Source: Streptomyces plumbidurans (lineage in GTDB: Bacteria > Actinomycetota > Actinomycetes > Streptomycetales > Streptomycetaceae). From it: DNA of 64,000 nucleotides. How positions within the stretch are numbered: the first letter of the stretch is position 1; every line of letters begins with the position of its first letter. Of the stretch, positions 17,841 to 27,793 are shown piece by piece. The stretch is taken from the NCBI RefSeq assembly GCF_019857225.1, contig NZ_JAFJSY010000014.1, positions 62,001-126,000 of the forward strand. Reading direction: 5' to 3'. The notes below the pieces were generated by a model. The model worked only from the letters and a program-made list of their open reading frames with translations, was not told the origin of the DNA and did no database searches. The translations under genes and the position numbers were made by a program.

Positions 17841-19768
17841 TGGCCGGGCCGATGGGACGGATGATGCGCCAGGGCGGTCCCGACAGCCGCTCGATGGACT
17901 TCAAGACGTCGAGCAAACGCCTCCTCTCGCAGTTCAGGCCGGAACGCCTCACGATCTACGCGCTGTTGCTGTGCGTGGTGGTCAGCGTCGGCCTCAACGT
18001 GATCGGTCCGAAGATCCTCGGCAAGGCCACCGACCTGGTCTTCGCGGGGATCATCGGGCGGCAGATGCCGGCCGGGGCGAGCAAGGAGCAGGTCCTCGAC
18101 TCGATGCGGGAGCACGGGCAGGGCAGCATCGCCGACATGCTGCGCAGCACCGACTTCACGCCGGGCCAGGGCATCGACTTCGACGCGGTGGGCCGCGTAC
18201 TGCTGCTCGCGGTCTGTACGTTCGCGGTCGCCGGTCTGCTGATGGCGGGGGCGACCCGGCTGGTCAACCAGACGGTCAACCGCACGATGTTCCGGCTGCG
18301 CGAACAGGTGCAGGCGAAGCTGTCGCGCCTGCCGCTGTCGTACTTCGACAAGCGGCAGCGCGGTGAGGTGCTGTCGCGGGCGACCAACGACATCGACAAC
18401 ATCGGGCAGACGCTGCAGCAGTCGATGGGCCAGCTGATCAACTCGCTGCTGACGATCATCGGTGTGCTCGCGGTGATGTTCTGGGTGTCGTGGATCCTGG
18501 CGCTGGTCGCGCTGGTGACCGTGCCGCTGTCGTTCGTCGTCGCCACCCGCGTCGGCAAGCGCTCGCAGCCGCACTTCGTGCAGCAGTGGCGCTCCACCGG
18601 CAAACTGAACGCCCATATCGAGGAGATGTACACCGGCCACACGCTGGTGAAGGTGTTCGGGCGGCAGGAGGAGTCGGCCGAGCAGTTCGCCGAGCAGAAC
18701 GACGCGCTGTACGAGGCCGGGTTCAAGGCGCAGTTCAACAGCGGGATCATGCAGCCGCTGATGATGTGCGTGTCGAACCTCAACTATGTGCTGGTGGCGG
18801 TCGTCGGCGGGCTGCGGGTCGCCTCGGGCGCCCTGTCGATCGGCGATGTGCAGGCCTTCATCCAGTACTCGCGCCAGTTCTCCATGCCGCTGACGCAGGT
18901 CGCGTCGATGGCGAACCTGGTGCAGTCAGGCGTGGCCTCGGCCGAGCGGATCTTCGAACTCCTGGACGCGGAGGAGCAGGAGCCGGATCCGATGCCGGGC
19001 GAGCGGCCCGACGAGCTGCGCGGGCGGGTGGAGCTGCAGAACATCTCCTTCAGCTACGACCCCGACAAGCCGCTCATCGAGAACCTCTCCCTGAAGGCCG
19101 AACCGGGGCACACGGTCGCGATCGTCGGCCCGACGGGCGCCGGCAAGACCACCCTGGTCAACCTGCTCATGCGGTTCTACGACGTCTCCGGCGGGCGCAT
19201 CACCCTCGACGGCGTCGACATCGCGACCATGACCCGGGACGAACTGCGCGCCGGGATCGGCATGGTGCTGCAGGACACCTGGCTGTTCGGCGGCACGATC
19301 GCGGAGAACATCGCCTACGGTGCCTCCCGCGACGTCACCCGCGGCGAGATCGAGGAGGCGGCGCGGGCCGCGCACGCCGACCGGTTCGTGCGTACGCTGC
19401 CCGACGGCTACGACACCGTGATCGACGACGAGGGCTCGGGCGTCAGCGCGGGCGAGAAGCAGCTCATCACCATCGCGCGGGCGTTCCTGTCCGACCCGGT
19501 GATCCTGGTGCTCGACGAGGCGACCAGCTCCGTCGACACCCGCACCGAGGTGCTGATCCAGAAGGCGATGGCGAAACTCGCCCACGGGCGTACGTCGTTC
19601 GTGATCGCGCACCGGCTGTCGACCATCCGGGACGCCGACACGATTCTCGTCATGGAGAACGGGTCGATCGTCGAGCAGGGGGCCCACACGGAGCTGCTGG
19701 AGGCCGACGGGGCGTATGCCCGCCTGTACAAGGCGCAGTTCGCCCAGGCGGTCGCGGAGATCGACTAG
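17840..19768 (+). CDS. ABC exporter half-transporter, catalytic partner
   Basis: A 642-residue half-transporter with six membrane helices and a long extracellular insertion (about residues 75-120) between helices 1 and 2. Walker A is GPTGAGKTT, Walker B is VLVLDEATSSVD with the catalytic Glu present, and the His switch is FVIAHRLST. Its signature is altered to VSAGEKQ, which complements the altered Walker B and switch of the upstream partner, so the dimer would have one working and one degenerate ATP site. The two genes overlap by one base. A strong hairpin follows the stop codon. Confidence 0.88.
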   Translation: MAGPMGRMMRQGGPDSRSMDFKTSSKRLLSQFRPERLTIYALLLCVVVSVGLNVIGPKILGKATDLVFAGIIGRQMPAGASKEQVLDSMREHGQGSIADMLRSTDFTPGQGIDFDAVGRVLLLAVCTFAVAGLLMAGATRLVNQTVNRTMFRLREQVQAKLSRLPLSYFDKRQRGEVLSRATNDIDNIGQTLQQSMGQLINSLLTIIGVLAVMFWVSWILALVALVTVPLSFVVATRVGKRSQPHFVQQWRSTGKLNAHIEEMYTGHTLVKVFGRQEESAEQFAEQNDALYEAGFKAQFNSGIMQPLMMCVSNLNYVLVAVVGGLRVASGALSIGDVQAFIQYSRQFSMPLTQVASMANLVQSGVASAERIFELLDAEEQEPDPMPGERPDELRGRVELQNISFSYDPDKPLIENLSLKAEPGHTVAIVGPTGAGKTTLVNLLMRFYDVSGGRITLDGVDIATMTRDELRAGIGMVLQDTWLFGGTIAENIAYGASRDVTRGEIEEAARAAHADRFVRTLPDGYDTVIDDEGSGVSAGEKQLITIARAFLSDPVILVLDEATSSVDTRTEVLIQKAMAKLAHGRTSFVIAHRLSTIRDADTILVMENGSIVEQGAHTELLEADGAYARLYKAQFAQAVAEID

Positions 19769-19775
19769 GTGCACG

Positions 19776-19802
19776 GGGGGCCGCCGGCAGGCGGCCCCCT
19801 TT
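19776..19802. terminator. Bidirectional terminator between ABC exporter and hrdA
   Basis: A perfect ten-base stem GGGGGCCGCC / GGCGGCCCCC with a GGCA loop, followed by TTT. It lies between converging genes and ends at the hrdA stop codon. Confidence 0.8.
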
Positions 19803-21130
19803 CAGTCCAGGTAGCCCCTCAACTGGTCCGCGAAAGCGTGGTCCCGCAATTTGTTGAGGGTCTTGGACTCGATCTGCCGTATCCGTTCCCGGGTCACCCC
19901 GAAGATGCGGCCTATCTCCTCCAGCGTGCGCGGGCGGCCGTCGGCGAGGCCGTAGCGGAGCTGGACGACCTTGCGCTCGCGTTCGCCGAGCGTGGACAGT
20001 ACGGCCTCCAGGTGCTCCCTGAGCAGCAGGAACGCCGCCGACTCGACCGGTGAGGCCGCGTCCCCGTCCTCGATCAGGTCACCGAGCGCCACGTCGTCCT
20101 CCTCGCCCACCGGGGCGTGCAGGGAGACGGGCTCCTGGGCCAGCCGCAGCACCTCGCTGACCCGCTCGGGCGGCAGGTCGAGATGGGCGGCGACCTCGTC
20201 CGGGGTCGGCTCGTAGCCCCGCTCCTGCAGCATGCGGCGCTGGACGCGGACGACGCGGTTGATCAGCTCGACGACATGGACCGGGACCCGGATGGTGCGG
20301 GCCTGGTCGGCGAGGGCCCGAGACATGGCCTGGCGGATCCACCAGGTCGCGTACGTCGAGAACTTGTAGCCGCGGGCGTAGTCGAACTTCTCGACCGCCC
20401 TGATCAGGCCGAGGTTGCCCTCCTGCACGAGGTCGAGCATGGTCAGGCCGCGGCCGACGTAGCGCTTGGCGACGGAGACCACGAGCCGCAGGTTCGCCTC
20501 GATGAGGCGGCGCTTGGCCATCCGGCCCAGCACCACCAGGCGGTCCAGGTCGAGCGCCAACTGGCTGTCCAAAGAGGGGGTGTTGCTCAGCTTCTCCTCG
20601 GCGAACAGGCCGGCCTCGACCCGTCGGGCGAGCTCGACCTCCTCGGCCGCGGTGAGCAGCGGGATGCGGCCGATCTCGCGCAGGTACTGGCGGAACAGAT
20701 CGGAGGAGGGGCCGCTGGTGTCGGCGCGGACCCGCTCCACGATGGGAGTGTCCACCGGCTCGGCGGGCTCGGTCGCCAGCGCCTCGGCGGGCGGTTCGGC
20801 CGGTTCGGGCGGGCCTTCCGCGCCCGCCTCGGGGTGGTGCGCGACACGGCTCTGCGGCGGGACCGCGACGAGAACGTCGGCCTCGGCCTCCGGCACCGTG
20901 CCGTTCGTGGTGGTGTCGGTCTGGGTGAGGGTCTGGGTCTGCACGGGGGCGACCTCCAGGATGATCGCTGCTGAGGTGTGCGGCAGCGCTACTTCGGGAG
21001 CGGAGTCGGCGGCCACGCCGCTGTCCGTCCCGTACGCGATGAGCGGAACCGCGGGGGTGTGCGACCCGTGTGGGACGGATCGGCCGCGCTCCGAGGACTC
21101 AGGCACCGGACCCAGTGTGGAGTACGACAC
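19802..21130 (-). CDS. hrdA: Primary-like RNA polymerase sigma factor HrdA-type
   Basis: A 442-residue sigma-70 family protein. Residues 1-135 are acidic and Pro-rich. Region 1.2 is [17 protein letters not shown], region 2 carries [16 protein letters not shown] and [13 protein letters not shown], region 3 follows, and region 4 ends with [19 protein letters not shown], the -35 helix-turn-helix. These are group 1/2 sigma hallmarks. The position after dnaG and the size suggest HrdA rather than the essential HrdB; that naming rests on remembered gene order. The start GTG 21130 lacks a good ribosome binding site, so translation may begin further inside. Confidence 0.82.
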   Translation of the reverse strand: MSYSTLGPVPESSERGRSVPHGSHTPAVPLIAYGTDSGVAADSAPEVALPHTSAAIILEVAPVQTQTLTQTDTTTNGTVPEAEADVLVAVPPQSRVAHHPEAGAEGPPEPAEPPAEALATEPAEPVDTPIVERVRADTSGPSSDLFRQYLREIGRIPLLTAAEEVELARRVEAGLFAEEKLSNTPSLDSQLALDLDRLVVLGRMAKRRLIEANLRLVVSVAKRYVGRGLTMLDLVQEGNLGLIRAVEKFDYARGYKFSTYATWWIRQAMSRALADQARTIRVPVHVVELINRVVRVQRRMLQERGYEPTPDEVAAHLDLPPERVSEVLRLAQEPVSLHAPVGEEDDVALGDLIEDGDAASPVESAAFLLLREHLEAVLSTLGERERKVVQLRYGLADGRPRTLEEIGRIFGVTRERIRQIESKTLNKLRDHAFADQLRGYLD

Positions 21131-21208
21131 ATCGCCGCCACGAGGGGCGTGCGGTGACTTTTTGCAATCGGGCCGTGACCCCGCGGTGACCGCGTCGTAC
21201 GGCCCAGG

Positions 21209-23110
21209 TCAGAGAGCTGCGGCTCCGTGCTCCCGCAGCGCCTGGTCGTACTGCTGGAGCACCCACAATTCGTTCTGCACCGCGGCGAGTTGCGCGGGAT
21301 CGCCGCCCGCGGACAGCCGGGCCATCTGGGACTGGATGTCGCGGATGCGGCGCTCGACCGCGCGGCGGCGGACCTGGACCAGCACCATGCCCGCGTACAC
21401 CTCGTCGACGGTGCGGCGCATGATCGGCTCCACCGCCAGCTCGGTGACCATCGCCCGCACGGCGTCGTCGGGCGCGGCCTCGCGGACCCGGACCAGGTAC
21501 TCCTGGGCGTCCTCGACCCCGCTCTCGGCGCCGCCTGCCTCGATCACCGCGAGGCGCACGGCGGCATACGGCGCGGCGGTGAACTCGTCGATGCCGTACG
21601 CGTCGAAGGCCGGGGAGACCAACTCCGGATGCTGGAGGGCCAGTTTGAGCAGCTCGCGTTCGGTGGCGTAGACGGGGTTGCGGAGGTTGAGGGCGGGGCC
21701 CGAGGCCCTGGGGGGCGCTGCCGCCTCGTACGCCTGCGCGCCTCGCGCGGAGGGGCCCGGGCCCCTGCCGCCGCGGTCGCGGGCCCAACGGGCCAGCTGC
21801 GCGACCCTCTTGACCACGAACTGGGTGTCCAGGATGCCGAGCATGCCGGCGAGCTGGACGGCGACCTCGTGCTGTGCGCCGGTGTTCTTGATGCGGGCGA
21901 CGATCGGGGCGGCCTCGTCCAGGGCCGCGGCGCGGCCGGCCGGGGTGTCCAGGTCGTAGCGGACGACGATCTGGCGCAGCGCGAACTCGAACAGCGGGGT
22001 GCGGGGTTCGACCAGGTCCGTCACCGCGTCGTCGCCCTTGGCCAGGCGCAGCTCGCAGGGGTCCATGCCGTCCGGCGCGATCGCGATGTAGGTCTCGGCG
22101 GCGAACTTCTGGTCGTCCTCGAAGGCGCGCAGGGCGGCCTTCTGGCCGGCCGCGTCGCCGTCGAAGGTGAAGATCACGCGCGCGCTGCCGTTGTCCATCA
22201 GCAGCCGGCGCAGGATCTTGATGTGGTCGCCGCCGAAGGCCGTGCCGCAGGTGGCGATCGCGGTCGTGACGCCTGCGAGGTGGCAGGCCATGACGTCGGT
22301 GTATCCCTCGACGACCACCGCGCGGGACGCCTTGGCGATGTCCTTCTTGGCGAGGTCGATGCCGTAGAGGACCTGGGACTTGCGGTAGATGGCGGTGTCG
22401 GGGGTGTTGAGGTACTTGGGGCCGTTGTCCGACTCGTAGAGCTTCCTCGCGCCGAAGCCGACGACGTCGCCGCCGATGTCGCGGATCGGCCACATCAGCC
22501 GGCCGCGGAAGCGGTCGATGGGGCCGCGGCGGCCGTCCTGGGCCAGGCCGGACAGGACCAGCTCCTTGTCGCTGAAGCCCTTGCCGCGCAGATACCGGGT
22601 GAGGTGGTCCCAGCCCTGCGGGCTGTAGCCGACGGAGAAGTGCTCTGCGGCCGCCTGGTCGAAGCCGCGCTCGGCGAGGAAGGTGCGGCCGGCGTCGGCC
22701 TCGGGGCTGGTGGCCAGCTGCTCCATGTACCACTGCGCGGCCATCTTGTGCGCCTCGACCAGGCGGATGCGCTCGCCGCGCTGGTGGGTGGGGTTGTACC
22801 CCCCCTCCTCGTAACGCAGCGTGATGCCGGCCTGGCCGGCGAGGCGCTCGACCGCCTCCGAGAAGGAGAGGTGGTCCACCTTCATCACGAACGTGATGGT
22901 GTCGCCGCCCTCCTGGCAGCCGAAGCAGTGGAAGAGTCCCTTGCTGGGGCTGACCTGGAAGGACGGCGACTTCTCGTCGTGGAAGGGGCACAGGCCCTTG
23001 AGGTTGCCACCGCCCGCGTTGCGCAGCTGGAGGTACTCGGAGACGACGGCGTCGATCGGGACCGCGTCCCGTACCGCCTTCACGTCCTCGTCGTTGATCC
23101 GTCCAGCCAC
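21209..23110 (-). CDS. dnaG: DNA primase DnaG
   Basis: A 633-residue replication primase that makes RNA primers at the fork. The N-terminal zinc domain has Cys41, His44, Cys62 and Cys65 (CPFHDEKSP and HCFGC). The TOPRIM core carries VVVEGYTDVMA and FTFDGDAAGQKAA. A disordered linker (about 430-470) precedes the C-terminal helicase-interacting domain. It is complete and of usual length. The hrdA gene lies 78 bases downstream on the same strand, an arrangement that resembles the dnaG-rpoD pair of other bacteria. Confidence 0.95.
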   Translation of the reverse strand: MAGRINDEDVKAVRDAVPIDAVVSEYLQLRNAGGGNLKGLCPFHDEKSPSFQVSPSKGLFHCFGCQEGGDTITFVMKVDHLSFSEAVERLAGQAGITLRYEEGGYNPTHQRGERIRLVEAHKMAAQWYMEQLATSPEADAGRTFLAERGFDQAAAEHFSVGYSPQGWDHLTRYLRGKGFSDKELVLSGLAQDGRRGPIDRFRGRLMWPIRDIGGDVVGFGARKLYESDNGPKYLNTPDTAIYRKSQVLYGIDLAKKDIAKASRAVVVEGYTDVMACHLAGVTTAIATCGTAFGGDHIKILRRLLMDNGSARVIFTFDGDAAGQKAALRAFEDDQKFAAETYIAIAPDGMDPCELRLAKGDDAVTDLVEPRTPLFEFALRQIVVRYDLDTPAGRAAALDEAAPIVARIKNTGAQHEVAVQLAGMLGILDTQFVVKRVAQLARWARDRGGRGPGPSARGAQAYEAAAPPRASGPALNLRNPVYATERELLKLALQHPELVSPAFDAYGIDEFTAAPYAAVRLAVIEAGGAESGVEDAQEYLVRVREAAPDDAVRAMVTELAVEPIMRRTVDEVYAGMVLVQVRRRAVERRIRDIQSQMARLSAGGDPAQLAAVQNELWVLQQYDQALREHGAAAL

Positions 23111-23139
23111 GCGTGAATTCTACGGTGGTGCACTGACAG

Positions 23140-24405
23140 CTAAGGGACGAGGCTTTCGAGCGGAACGTGCGGGTCCGCCAGCGCCTCCGTGTTCACCTGT
23201 GTCTTCGCGCGAATCAGCTTCTGGACGGGGTCCTTCACGTCCCACACGTTGACGTTCATCCCGGCGAGCACCCGGCCGTCCTTGACCCAGAACGCGATGA
23301 ACGCACGCTTTCCGGCGTCCCCGCGGATCACCACTTCGTCGTACGTGCCCGGGGGCGCCCAGCCGTTGTACTCCATCCCCAGGTCGTACTGGTCGGAGAA
23401 GAAATAGGGCACACGGTCGTAGGTGACGTCCTGGCCGAGCATGGCACGGGCCGCGGCCGGGCCGCCGTTGAGGGCGTTGGCCCAGTGCTCGACACGCAGC
23501 CGGGTGCCGAAGAGGGCGTGCGGGAAGGAGACGACGTCACCGGCCGCGTGGATGTCGGGGTCGGAGGTGCGCAGCCGCTCGTCGACCACGACGCCGCCGC
23601 CGTGCTCACGGGCGGCGATCTCCAGGCCCGCGGCCTCCGCGAGGCCGATGCGCGGGGCGGCGCCGATCGCCGCGAGGACGTCGTGGGCGGGGTGCTCCTC
23701 GCCGTCGTCGGTGCGGGCGGCCAGCACCATCCCGTCCTGACCGACGATCTCCGTGAGCCTCGCGCCGAAGTGGAAGCGGACGCCGTGCTCGCGGTGCAGA
23801 TCCGCGAAGAGGCTGCCGAGCTCGGGGCCGAGGACCGCGTGCAGCGGGGTCTGCTCGGGCTCGACGACGGTGACCTCGGCGCCGTACTCCCGCGCCGCCG
23901 CCGCGACCTCCAGACCGATCCAGCCGGCGCCCGCGATCACGATGTGGCCGTTGTCCCGGCCGAGGGCGCTCAGCACTCCCTTGAGCCGCTCGGCGTGCGC
24001 GATACGGCGCAGATGGTGGACGCCCGCGAGGTCGGTGCCCGGAATGTCGAGGCGGCGTGGTTCCGCGCCCGTGGCCAGCAGCAGCTTGTCGTAGCGGACG
24101 AGGGTGCCGTCACCGCCGAAGCGGACCGTCTTGGCCGTGCGGTCGATGGCGTCCACGGTCTCGCCGAGGTGCAGCTCGATGTCGTTCTGCGCGTACCAGG
24201 CGGGTTCGTGGACGAAGACGGTGTCGCGCTCCTCCTTGCCCAGCAGGTAGCCCTTGGAGAGCGGGGGGCGCTCGTAGGGGTGGTCGCGCTCGTCGCAGAT
24301 CAGTATCACGCGGCCGCTGAAGCCCTCCGCTCGGAGCGTCTCGGCCGCCTTGGCGCCGGCGAGTCCGCCTCCGACGATGACGAATGTCTGATCCGCGTCG
24401 ACCAC
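23140..24405 (-). CDS. FAD-dependent NAD(P)H oxidoreductase, ferredoxin-reductase type
   Basis: A 421-residue flavoprotein with two Rossmann folds: FAD-binding VGGGLAGAKAAE near residue 11 and NAD-binding IAGAGWIGLEVAAAARE near residue 158, plus ATGAEPRRL and AAGDVVSFPH. The C-terminal part (YFFSDQYDLGMEYNGWAPP) matches the ferredoxin or rubredoxin reductase family that passes electrons from NAD(P)H to small iron-sulfur proteins. GTG 24405 is preceded by a perfect AGGAGG. The partner redox protein is not encoded next to it. Confidence 0.88.
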   Translation of the reverse strand: MVDADQTFVIVGGGLAGAKAAETLRAEGFSGRVILICDERDHPYERPPLSKGYLLGKEERDTVFVHEPAWYAQNDIELHLGETVDAIDRTAKTVRFGGDGTLVRYDKLLLATGAEPRRLDIPGTDLAGVHHLRRIAHAERLKGVLSALGRDNGHIVIAGAGWIGLEVAAAAREYGAEVTVVEPEQTPLHAVLGPELGSLFADLHREHGVRFHFGARLTEIVGQDGMVLAARTDDGEEHPAHDVLAAIGAAPRIGLAEAAGLEIAAREHGGGVVVDERLRTSDPDIHAAGDVVSFPHALFGTRLRVEHWANALNGGPAAARAMLGQDVTYDRVPYFFSDQYDLGMEYNGWAPPGTYDEVVIRGDAGKRAFIAFWVKDGRVLAGMNVNVWDVKDPVQKLIRAKTQVNTEALADPHVPLESLVP

Positions 24406-24573
24406 TTGATGCCTCCTACGGGGTGTCCGAGGGGTGTCTCCTCGGAGAACACAGCGGATGCCGCCACATGCGAGCGTCCCGCACGCAGCGTGATGGGGGA
24501 AGAGGGAGTGGCCCGATCAGGCCACGGAGGGTCACGATCGGGCGTGTTCGGCGTCACCCACGTCCCGTCAGTC

Positions 24574-25887
24574 TCATGGATGCCCTGTCAGACGCGCGTG
24601 AAGCGAGCGGGCCGAGGCGTCGGTGAGGGACCCGATCTGGTCGACGATCACGCGCTTGCGGGCGCGGTCGTCGCCGGCCTGCTCGAACAGGGCGCGGAAC
24701 TGCGGGTCCAGGCCGTCCGGGGCGCGGGCGGTGAGCGCCTCGGCCAGCTCGGCGACGACGATCCGCTGGTCGGCCCGCAGCCGCTCCTGCTCGGCGCGCT
24801 GCATGACATAGCGGTCGGCGACGGCCTTGAGGACCGCGCACTCCAGCCGGGCCTCGCGGGGTACGACGAGCTCGGCGCCGTAGCGGGTCAGGCGCCCGCT
24901 GCCGTGTCTCGCGCGCGTGGCGGCCTCCGCGGCCAGGCAGAAGCGGCCGATGAGCTGGCTGGTGGCGTCCTTGAGGCGGGCCTGGGCGATGGCCGAGCCG
25001 TCGTAGCCGTGCGGCCACCACTCCTGGTCCTGGAGGCGGTCGAGGGCGGCGGCCAGCTCGGCGGGGTCGGTGCCCGCGGGCACGTAGCGGCCGACGGCGA
25101 CCGCGAACACCGACTGCCGCTCGGGCTCGGCGTGCAGGCAGTTGGGGTCGATGTGCCCGGCGTGCAGGCCGTCCTCGACGTCGTGCACCGAATACGCCAC
25201 GTCGTCCGCCCAGTCCATGACCTGCGCCTCGAAGGTGGTGCGGGCGCCGGGCGCCTCCTTGCGGACCCAGTCGAAGACGGGGCGGTCGTCCTCGTAGACA
25301 CCGAACTTGCGGGAGCCGGGGTCGGTGGGGTGCTCGCCGCGGGGCCAGGGGTACTTGGTGGCGGCGTCGAGGGTGGCGCGGGTGAGGTTGAGGCCGACGG
25401 AGCGCGAGCCGCCGTCGGTGAAGCGCTTGGGCTCGATGCGGGTGAGCAGGCGCAGCGACTGGGCGTTGCCCTCGAAGCCGCCGCAGTCCTCGGCGAATTC
25501 GTTGAGCGCCTGCTCGCCGTTGTGCCCGAAGGGCGGGTGGCCCAGGTCGTGGGAGAGACAGGCCGCCTCCACCAGGTCCGGGTCGCAGCCGAGGGCCGCG
25601 CCCAGCTCCCGGCCGACCTGGGCGCATTCCAGTGAGTGCGTCAGGCGCGTACGAGGACTGGCGTCCCAGGCCTGGTTGCGGGCGCCGGGGGTGACCACCT
25701 GGGTCTTGCCGGCCAGTCGGCGCAGGGCGGCGGAGTGCAGCACGCGCGCGCGGTCGCGCTGGAAGGCGGTGCGGCCGGGGCGCTTGTCGGGCTCGGTGAC
25801 CCAGCGCTCCACTGCTGACGCGTCGTAGCCGGGCGGCGGGACGTGGTTCTCGTAATCCTGCGGCTCGATGCCTGCGATGCCTTCCAT
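24574..25887 (-). CDS. dgt: Deoxyguanosinetriphosphate triphosphohydrolase
   Basis: A 437-residue HD-domain enzyme that splits dNTPs into deoxynucleoside and triphosphate. Metal-binding residues are seen in [23 protein letters not shown] and [18 protein letters not shown] long frame remains open upstream of the gene, but ATG 25887 ([12 protein letters not shown]) gives the family-typical length and start. Downstream on the same strand lies the FAD oxidoreductase, upstream the chelatase gene (51 bases away), which may be co-transcribed. Confidence 0.92.
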   Translation of the reverse strand: MEGIAGIEPQDYENHVPPPGYDASAVERWVTEPDKRPGRTAFQRDRARVLHSAALRRLAGKTQVVTPGARNQAWDASPRTRLTHSLECAQVGRELGAALGCDPDLVEAACLSHDLGHPPFGHNGEQALNEFAEDCGGFEGNAQSLRLLTRIEPKRFTDGGSRSVGLNLTRATLDAATKYPWPRGEHPTDPGSRKFGVYEDDRPVFDWVRKEAPGARTTFEAQVMDWADDVAYSVHDVEDGLHAGHIDPNCLHAEPERQSVFAVAVGRYVPAGTDPAELAAALDRLQDQEWWPHGYDGSAIAQARLKDATSQLIGRFCLAAEAATRARHGSGRLTRYGAELVVPREARLECAVLKAVADRYVMQRAEQERLRADQRIVVAELAEALTARAPDGLDPQFRALFEQAGDDRARKRVIVDQIGSLTDASARSLHARLTGHP

Positions 25888-25937
25888 GCTCCCGACAGTA
25901 GAGGCACGGACCGACAATCGGGACGTCAGGTGCCGTT

Positions 25938-26774
25938 TCAGGCCGAGGCGAGCGCGGGCCCGGACGTTGTGGCGCGGGTGGCGAGGGCCTGGTCGTAGCG
26001 GTGCAGGACCAGGCGGGCCATGGCCGGGTGGGTGCCGAGGGGGGCCGAGGCGATCCAGGGGGCGGCCTCGGCGCACTCCGTCGCGAAGCGGCCGGGGGCG
26101 GTGAAGTACGAGGCCACGGCGACCCGGTGACGGCCGCTCGCGGCCAGCGCCCGTACCGCGTCCGGGACCGTCGGCGCGGCGGTGCTGGCGTAGGCGGGGA
26201 CCACCGGGACGCCCAGGCGCTCGGCGAGCAGCCGGGCCGTGCGGCCCGTGTCGACCCTCGACTCCGGGTCGCGGGAGCCTGCGGCGGCGAGGACGACGGC
26301 GCTGCTGCGGCGGGTCTCCTCGTCCGCGGGGGCCTCCGCGGGGTCGTTCGTGGGGTCGTCCGCGGGGGTGCGCCAGCCCGCCTCGGCGAGCCGGGCGCAC
26401 AGGGCGTCCACGAGGAGGGGGTGCGGGCCGAGGGCACCGGCCACGCGCGCGCGTACCGCCGACTTCGCGGCCGTTTCGGGGATGTCCCGCTTGATGTGGT
26501 AGCCGCGGCTGAGCAGCAGGGGGACCAGGACCGCGTCGGCGGTGCCGAGGGAGGCGAGGGTGTCGGGGAGCAGCGGCTCGTTGAGTTCGATGTGCCCGAG
26601 GTGCACGGGCAGACCGGGGCGCTGCTGCCGTACGCGATCCAGGAGCGCGCCGACCCTGCGCAGTGCGCGCGGGTCCCGGCTGCCGTGCGCCACGACGACG
26701 AGCGCGGGCGGGGGTGCCCACGGCCCGGCCGGGAAGTGGCCGCGAGGAACCGGTGATCTGCGCGTCGCTGTCAT
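25938..26774 (-). CDS. Sirohydrochlorin chelatase (CbiX family)
   Basis: A 278-residue protein of two similar halves. The first half has the metal-binding VVAHGSRDP near residue 27 and LPVHLGHIE; the second half repeats it as [12 protein letters not shown] without the His. Class I two-domain chelatases insert cobalt or ferrous iron into sirohydrochlorin; next to nasA and with nirB in the same window, the iron reaction leading to sirohaem is the likely one. Acidic repeats ([15 protein letters not shown]) link the two halves. The start ATG 26774 has no strong ribosome binding site. Confidence 0.87.
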   Translation of the reverse strand: MTATRRSPVPRGHFPAGPWAPPPALVVVAHGSRDPRALRRVGALLDRVRQQRPGLPVHLGHIELNEPLLPDTLASLGTADAVLVPLLLSRGYHIKRDIPETAAKSAVRARVAGALGPHPLLVDALCARLAEAGWRTPADDPTNDPAEAPADEETRRSSAVVLAAAGSRDPESRVDTGRTARLLAERLGVPVVPAYASTAAPTVPDAVRALAASGRHRVAVASYFTAPGRFATECAEAAPWIASAPLGTHPAMARLVLHRYDQALATRATTSGPALASA

Positions 26775-27008
26775 GCGCCGATGGTGTCGGCGTCACGTTG
26801 CCGTCCCGTTGCGCGCGCGTGACGGGCGTTTTCCGGCAGTTCACGGTGGCGTGGGTGAGGACTGTGAACCGAGGTGACCTGCGGTTTCCTCGCGCGAAGT
26901 GTTTCTGGTCACGTGGTAGGCGGCGAACCGATGCGGGTGACGGGACGTCTCTGACTGTCGATGCGGTGGCTTCGGCGTCGCAAGTGTCGTGAGGGAGAGG
27001 GGCGTCCC

Positions 27009-27680
27009 ATGCGCAGACCACGTCTGCCACGCACGCGTGCCGGTCGGCGGCGGCTGCTGCAGGCCGTGATGGCCGGGTGCGTGCTGGCGCTGCTGCCGGC
27101 GACCTGGATGTACCTGGTCACGGGCGACCGGTTGCGCACGACGGCGGACGTACCGCGCTCCGACGTCGCCGTCGTCTTCGGCGCGGGCCTGTGGGACGGC
27201 GAGCCCTCCCCTTATCTCGCGCACCGGCTGGACGCGGCCGCACGGCTGTACCGCGCCGGCCGTGTGAAGGTCGTGCTGGTCACCGGCGACAACAGCCGCA
27301 AGGACTACGACGAGCCGGACGCCATGCGCACCTATCTCACCCGGCACGGCGTCCCCGGCGAACGGATCGTCAGCGACTACGCCGGCTTCGACACCTGGGA
27401 CTCCTGCGTCCGCGCGAAGAAGATCTTCGGCGTCGACCGGGCCGTACTGATCAGCCAGGGCTTCCACATCCGGCGCGCGGTCGCCCTGTGCCAGGCGGCG
27501 GGCGTGCGCTCGTACGGCATCGGGGTCCAGGACAAGCACGACATCACCTGGTACTACGGCGGCACCCGGGAGGTCCTCGCGGCGGGCAAGGCGGCCCTGG
27601 ACGCGGTGTTCCACCCCGACCCGCGCTTCCTCGGACCGAAGGAGACGGGGGTGTCGAAGGCGCTGGCGAGCGCCCGGTGA
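27009..27680 (+). CDS. SanA/YdcF-family (DUF218) membrane protein
   Basis: A 223-residue protein with a basic N-terminus, one membrane segment ([20 protein letters not shown]) and an extracytoplasmic DUF218 domain: [53 protein letters not shown] and [12 protein letters not shown]. The family includes E. coli SanA, which affects envelope permeability to vancomycin; its reaction is not settled. ATG 27009 follows a purine run (GAGGGAGAGGGG) by six bases. Its stop codon overlaps the first predicted GlnR site upstream of nasA. Confidence 0.85.
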   Translation: MRRPRLPRTRAGRRRLLQAVMAGCVLALLPATWMYLVTGDRLRTTADVPRSDVAVVFGAGLWDGEPSPYLAHRLDAAARLYRAGRVKVVLVTGDNSRKDYDEPDAMRTYLTRHGVPGERIVSDYAGFDTWDSCVRAKKIFGVDRAVLISQGFHIRRAVALCQAAGVRSYGIGVQDKHDITWYYGGTREVLAAGKAALDAVFHPDPRFLGPKETGVSKALASAR

Positions 27681-27692
27681 CGGTGCGGAAAC
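27677..27692 (+). promoter_or_regulatory. Putative GlnR half-operator upstream of nasA
   Basis: GTGAC-N6-GAAAC (27677-27681 and 27688-27692) fits the GlnR half-box gTnAc-N6-GaAAc. It overlaps the end of the preceding gene and lies about 100 bases before nasA. A further weak element CTCAC follows at the expected spacing (27699-27703), but its partner is missing. Confidence 0.5.
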
Positions 27693-27743
27693 GGGACGCT
27701 CACGCCGGGGCGGCCGGAGCCGGGAGGCCGCCGTCCCGCCCGC

Positions 27744-27781
27744 GTAACAGGGGGCCGTCCCGCACGTAACACGGCCGAAGC
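27744..27781 (+). promoter_or_regulatory. Putative GlnR operator close to the nasA start
   Basis: Two GTAAC elements (27744-27748 and 27766-27770) stand exactly 22 bases apart, and the second is followed after six bases by GAAGC (27777-27781). This fits the 22-base repeat of GlnR boxes except that the first GaAAc position reads CCGTC. The box lies 12 bases upstream of the nasA start. Confidence 0.45.
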
Positions 27782-27793
27782 ACGCTGAGGGAC

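Noticed and set aside
24426..24446. Inverted repeat TCCGAGG / CCTCGGA upstream of the FAD oxidoreductase
   Set aside because: Only seven bases long and in the leader region; could be chance in GC-rich DNA.
26775..27008. GlnR box for the chelatase gene
   Set aside because: GTTTC elements occur but without a GTnAC partner at six bases.
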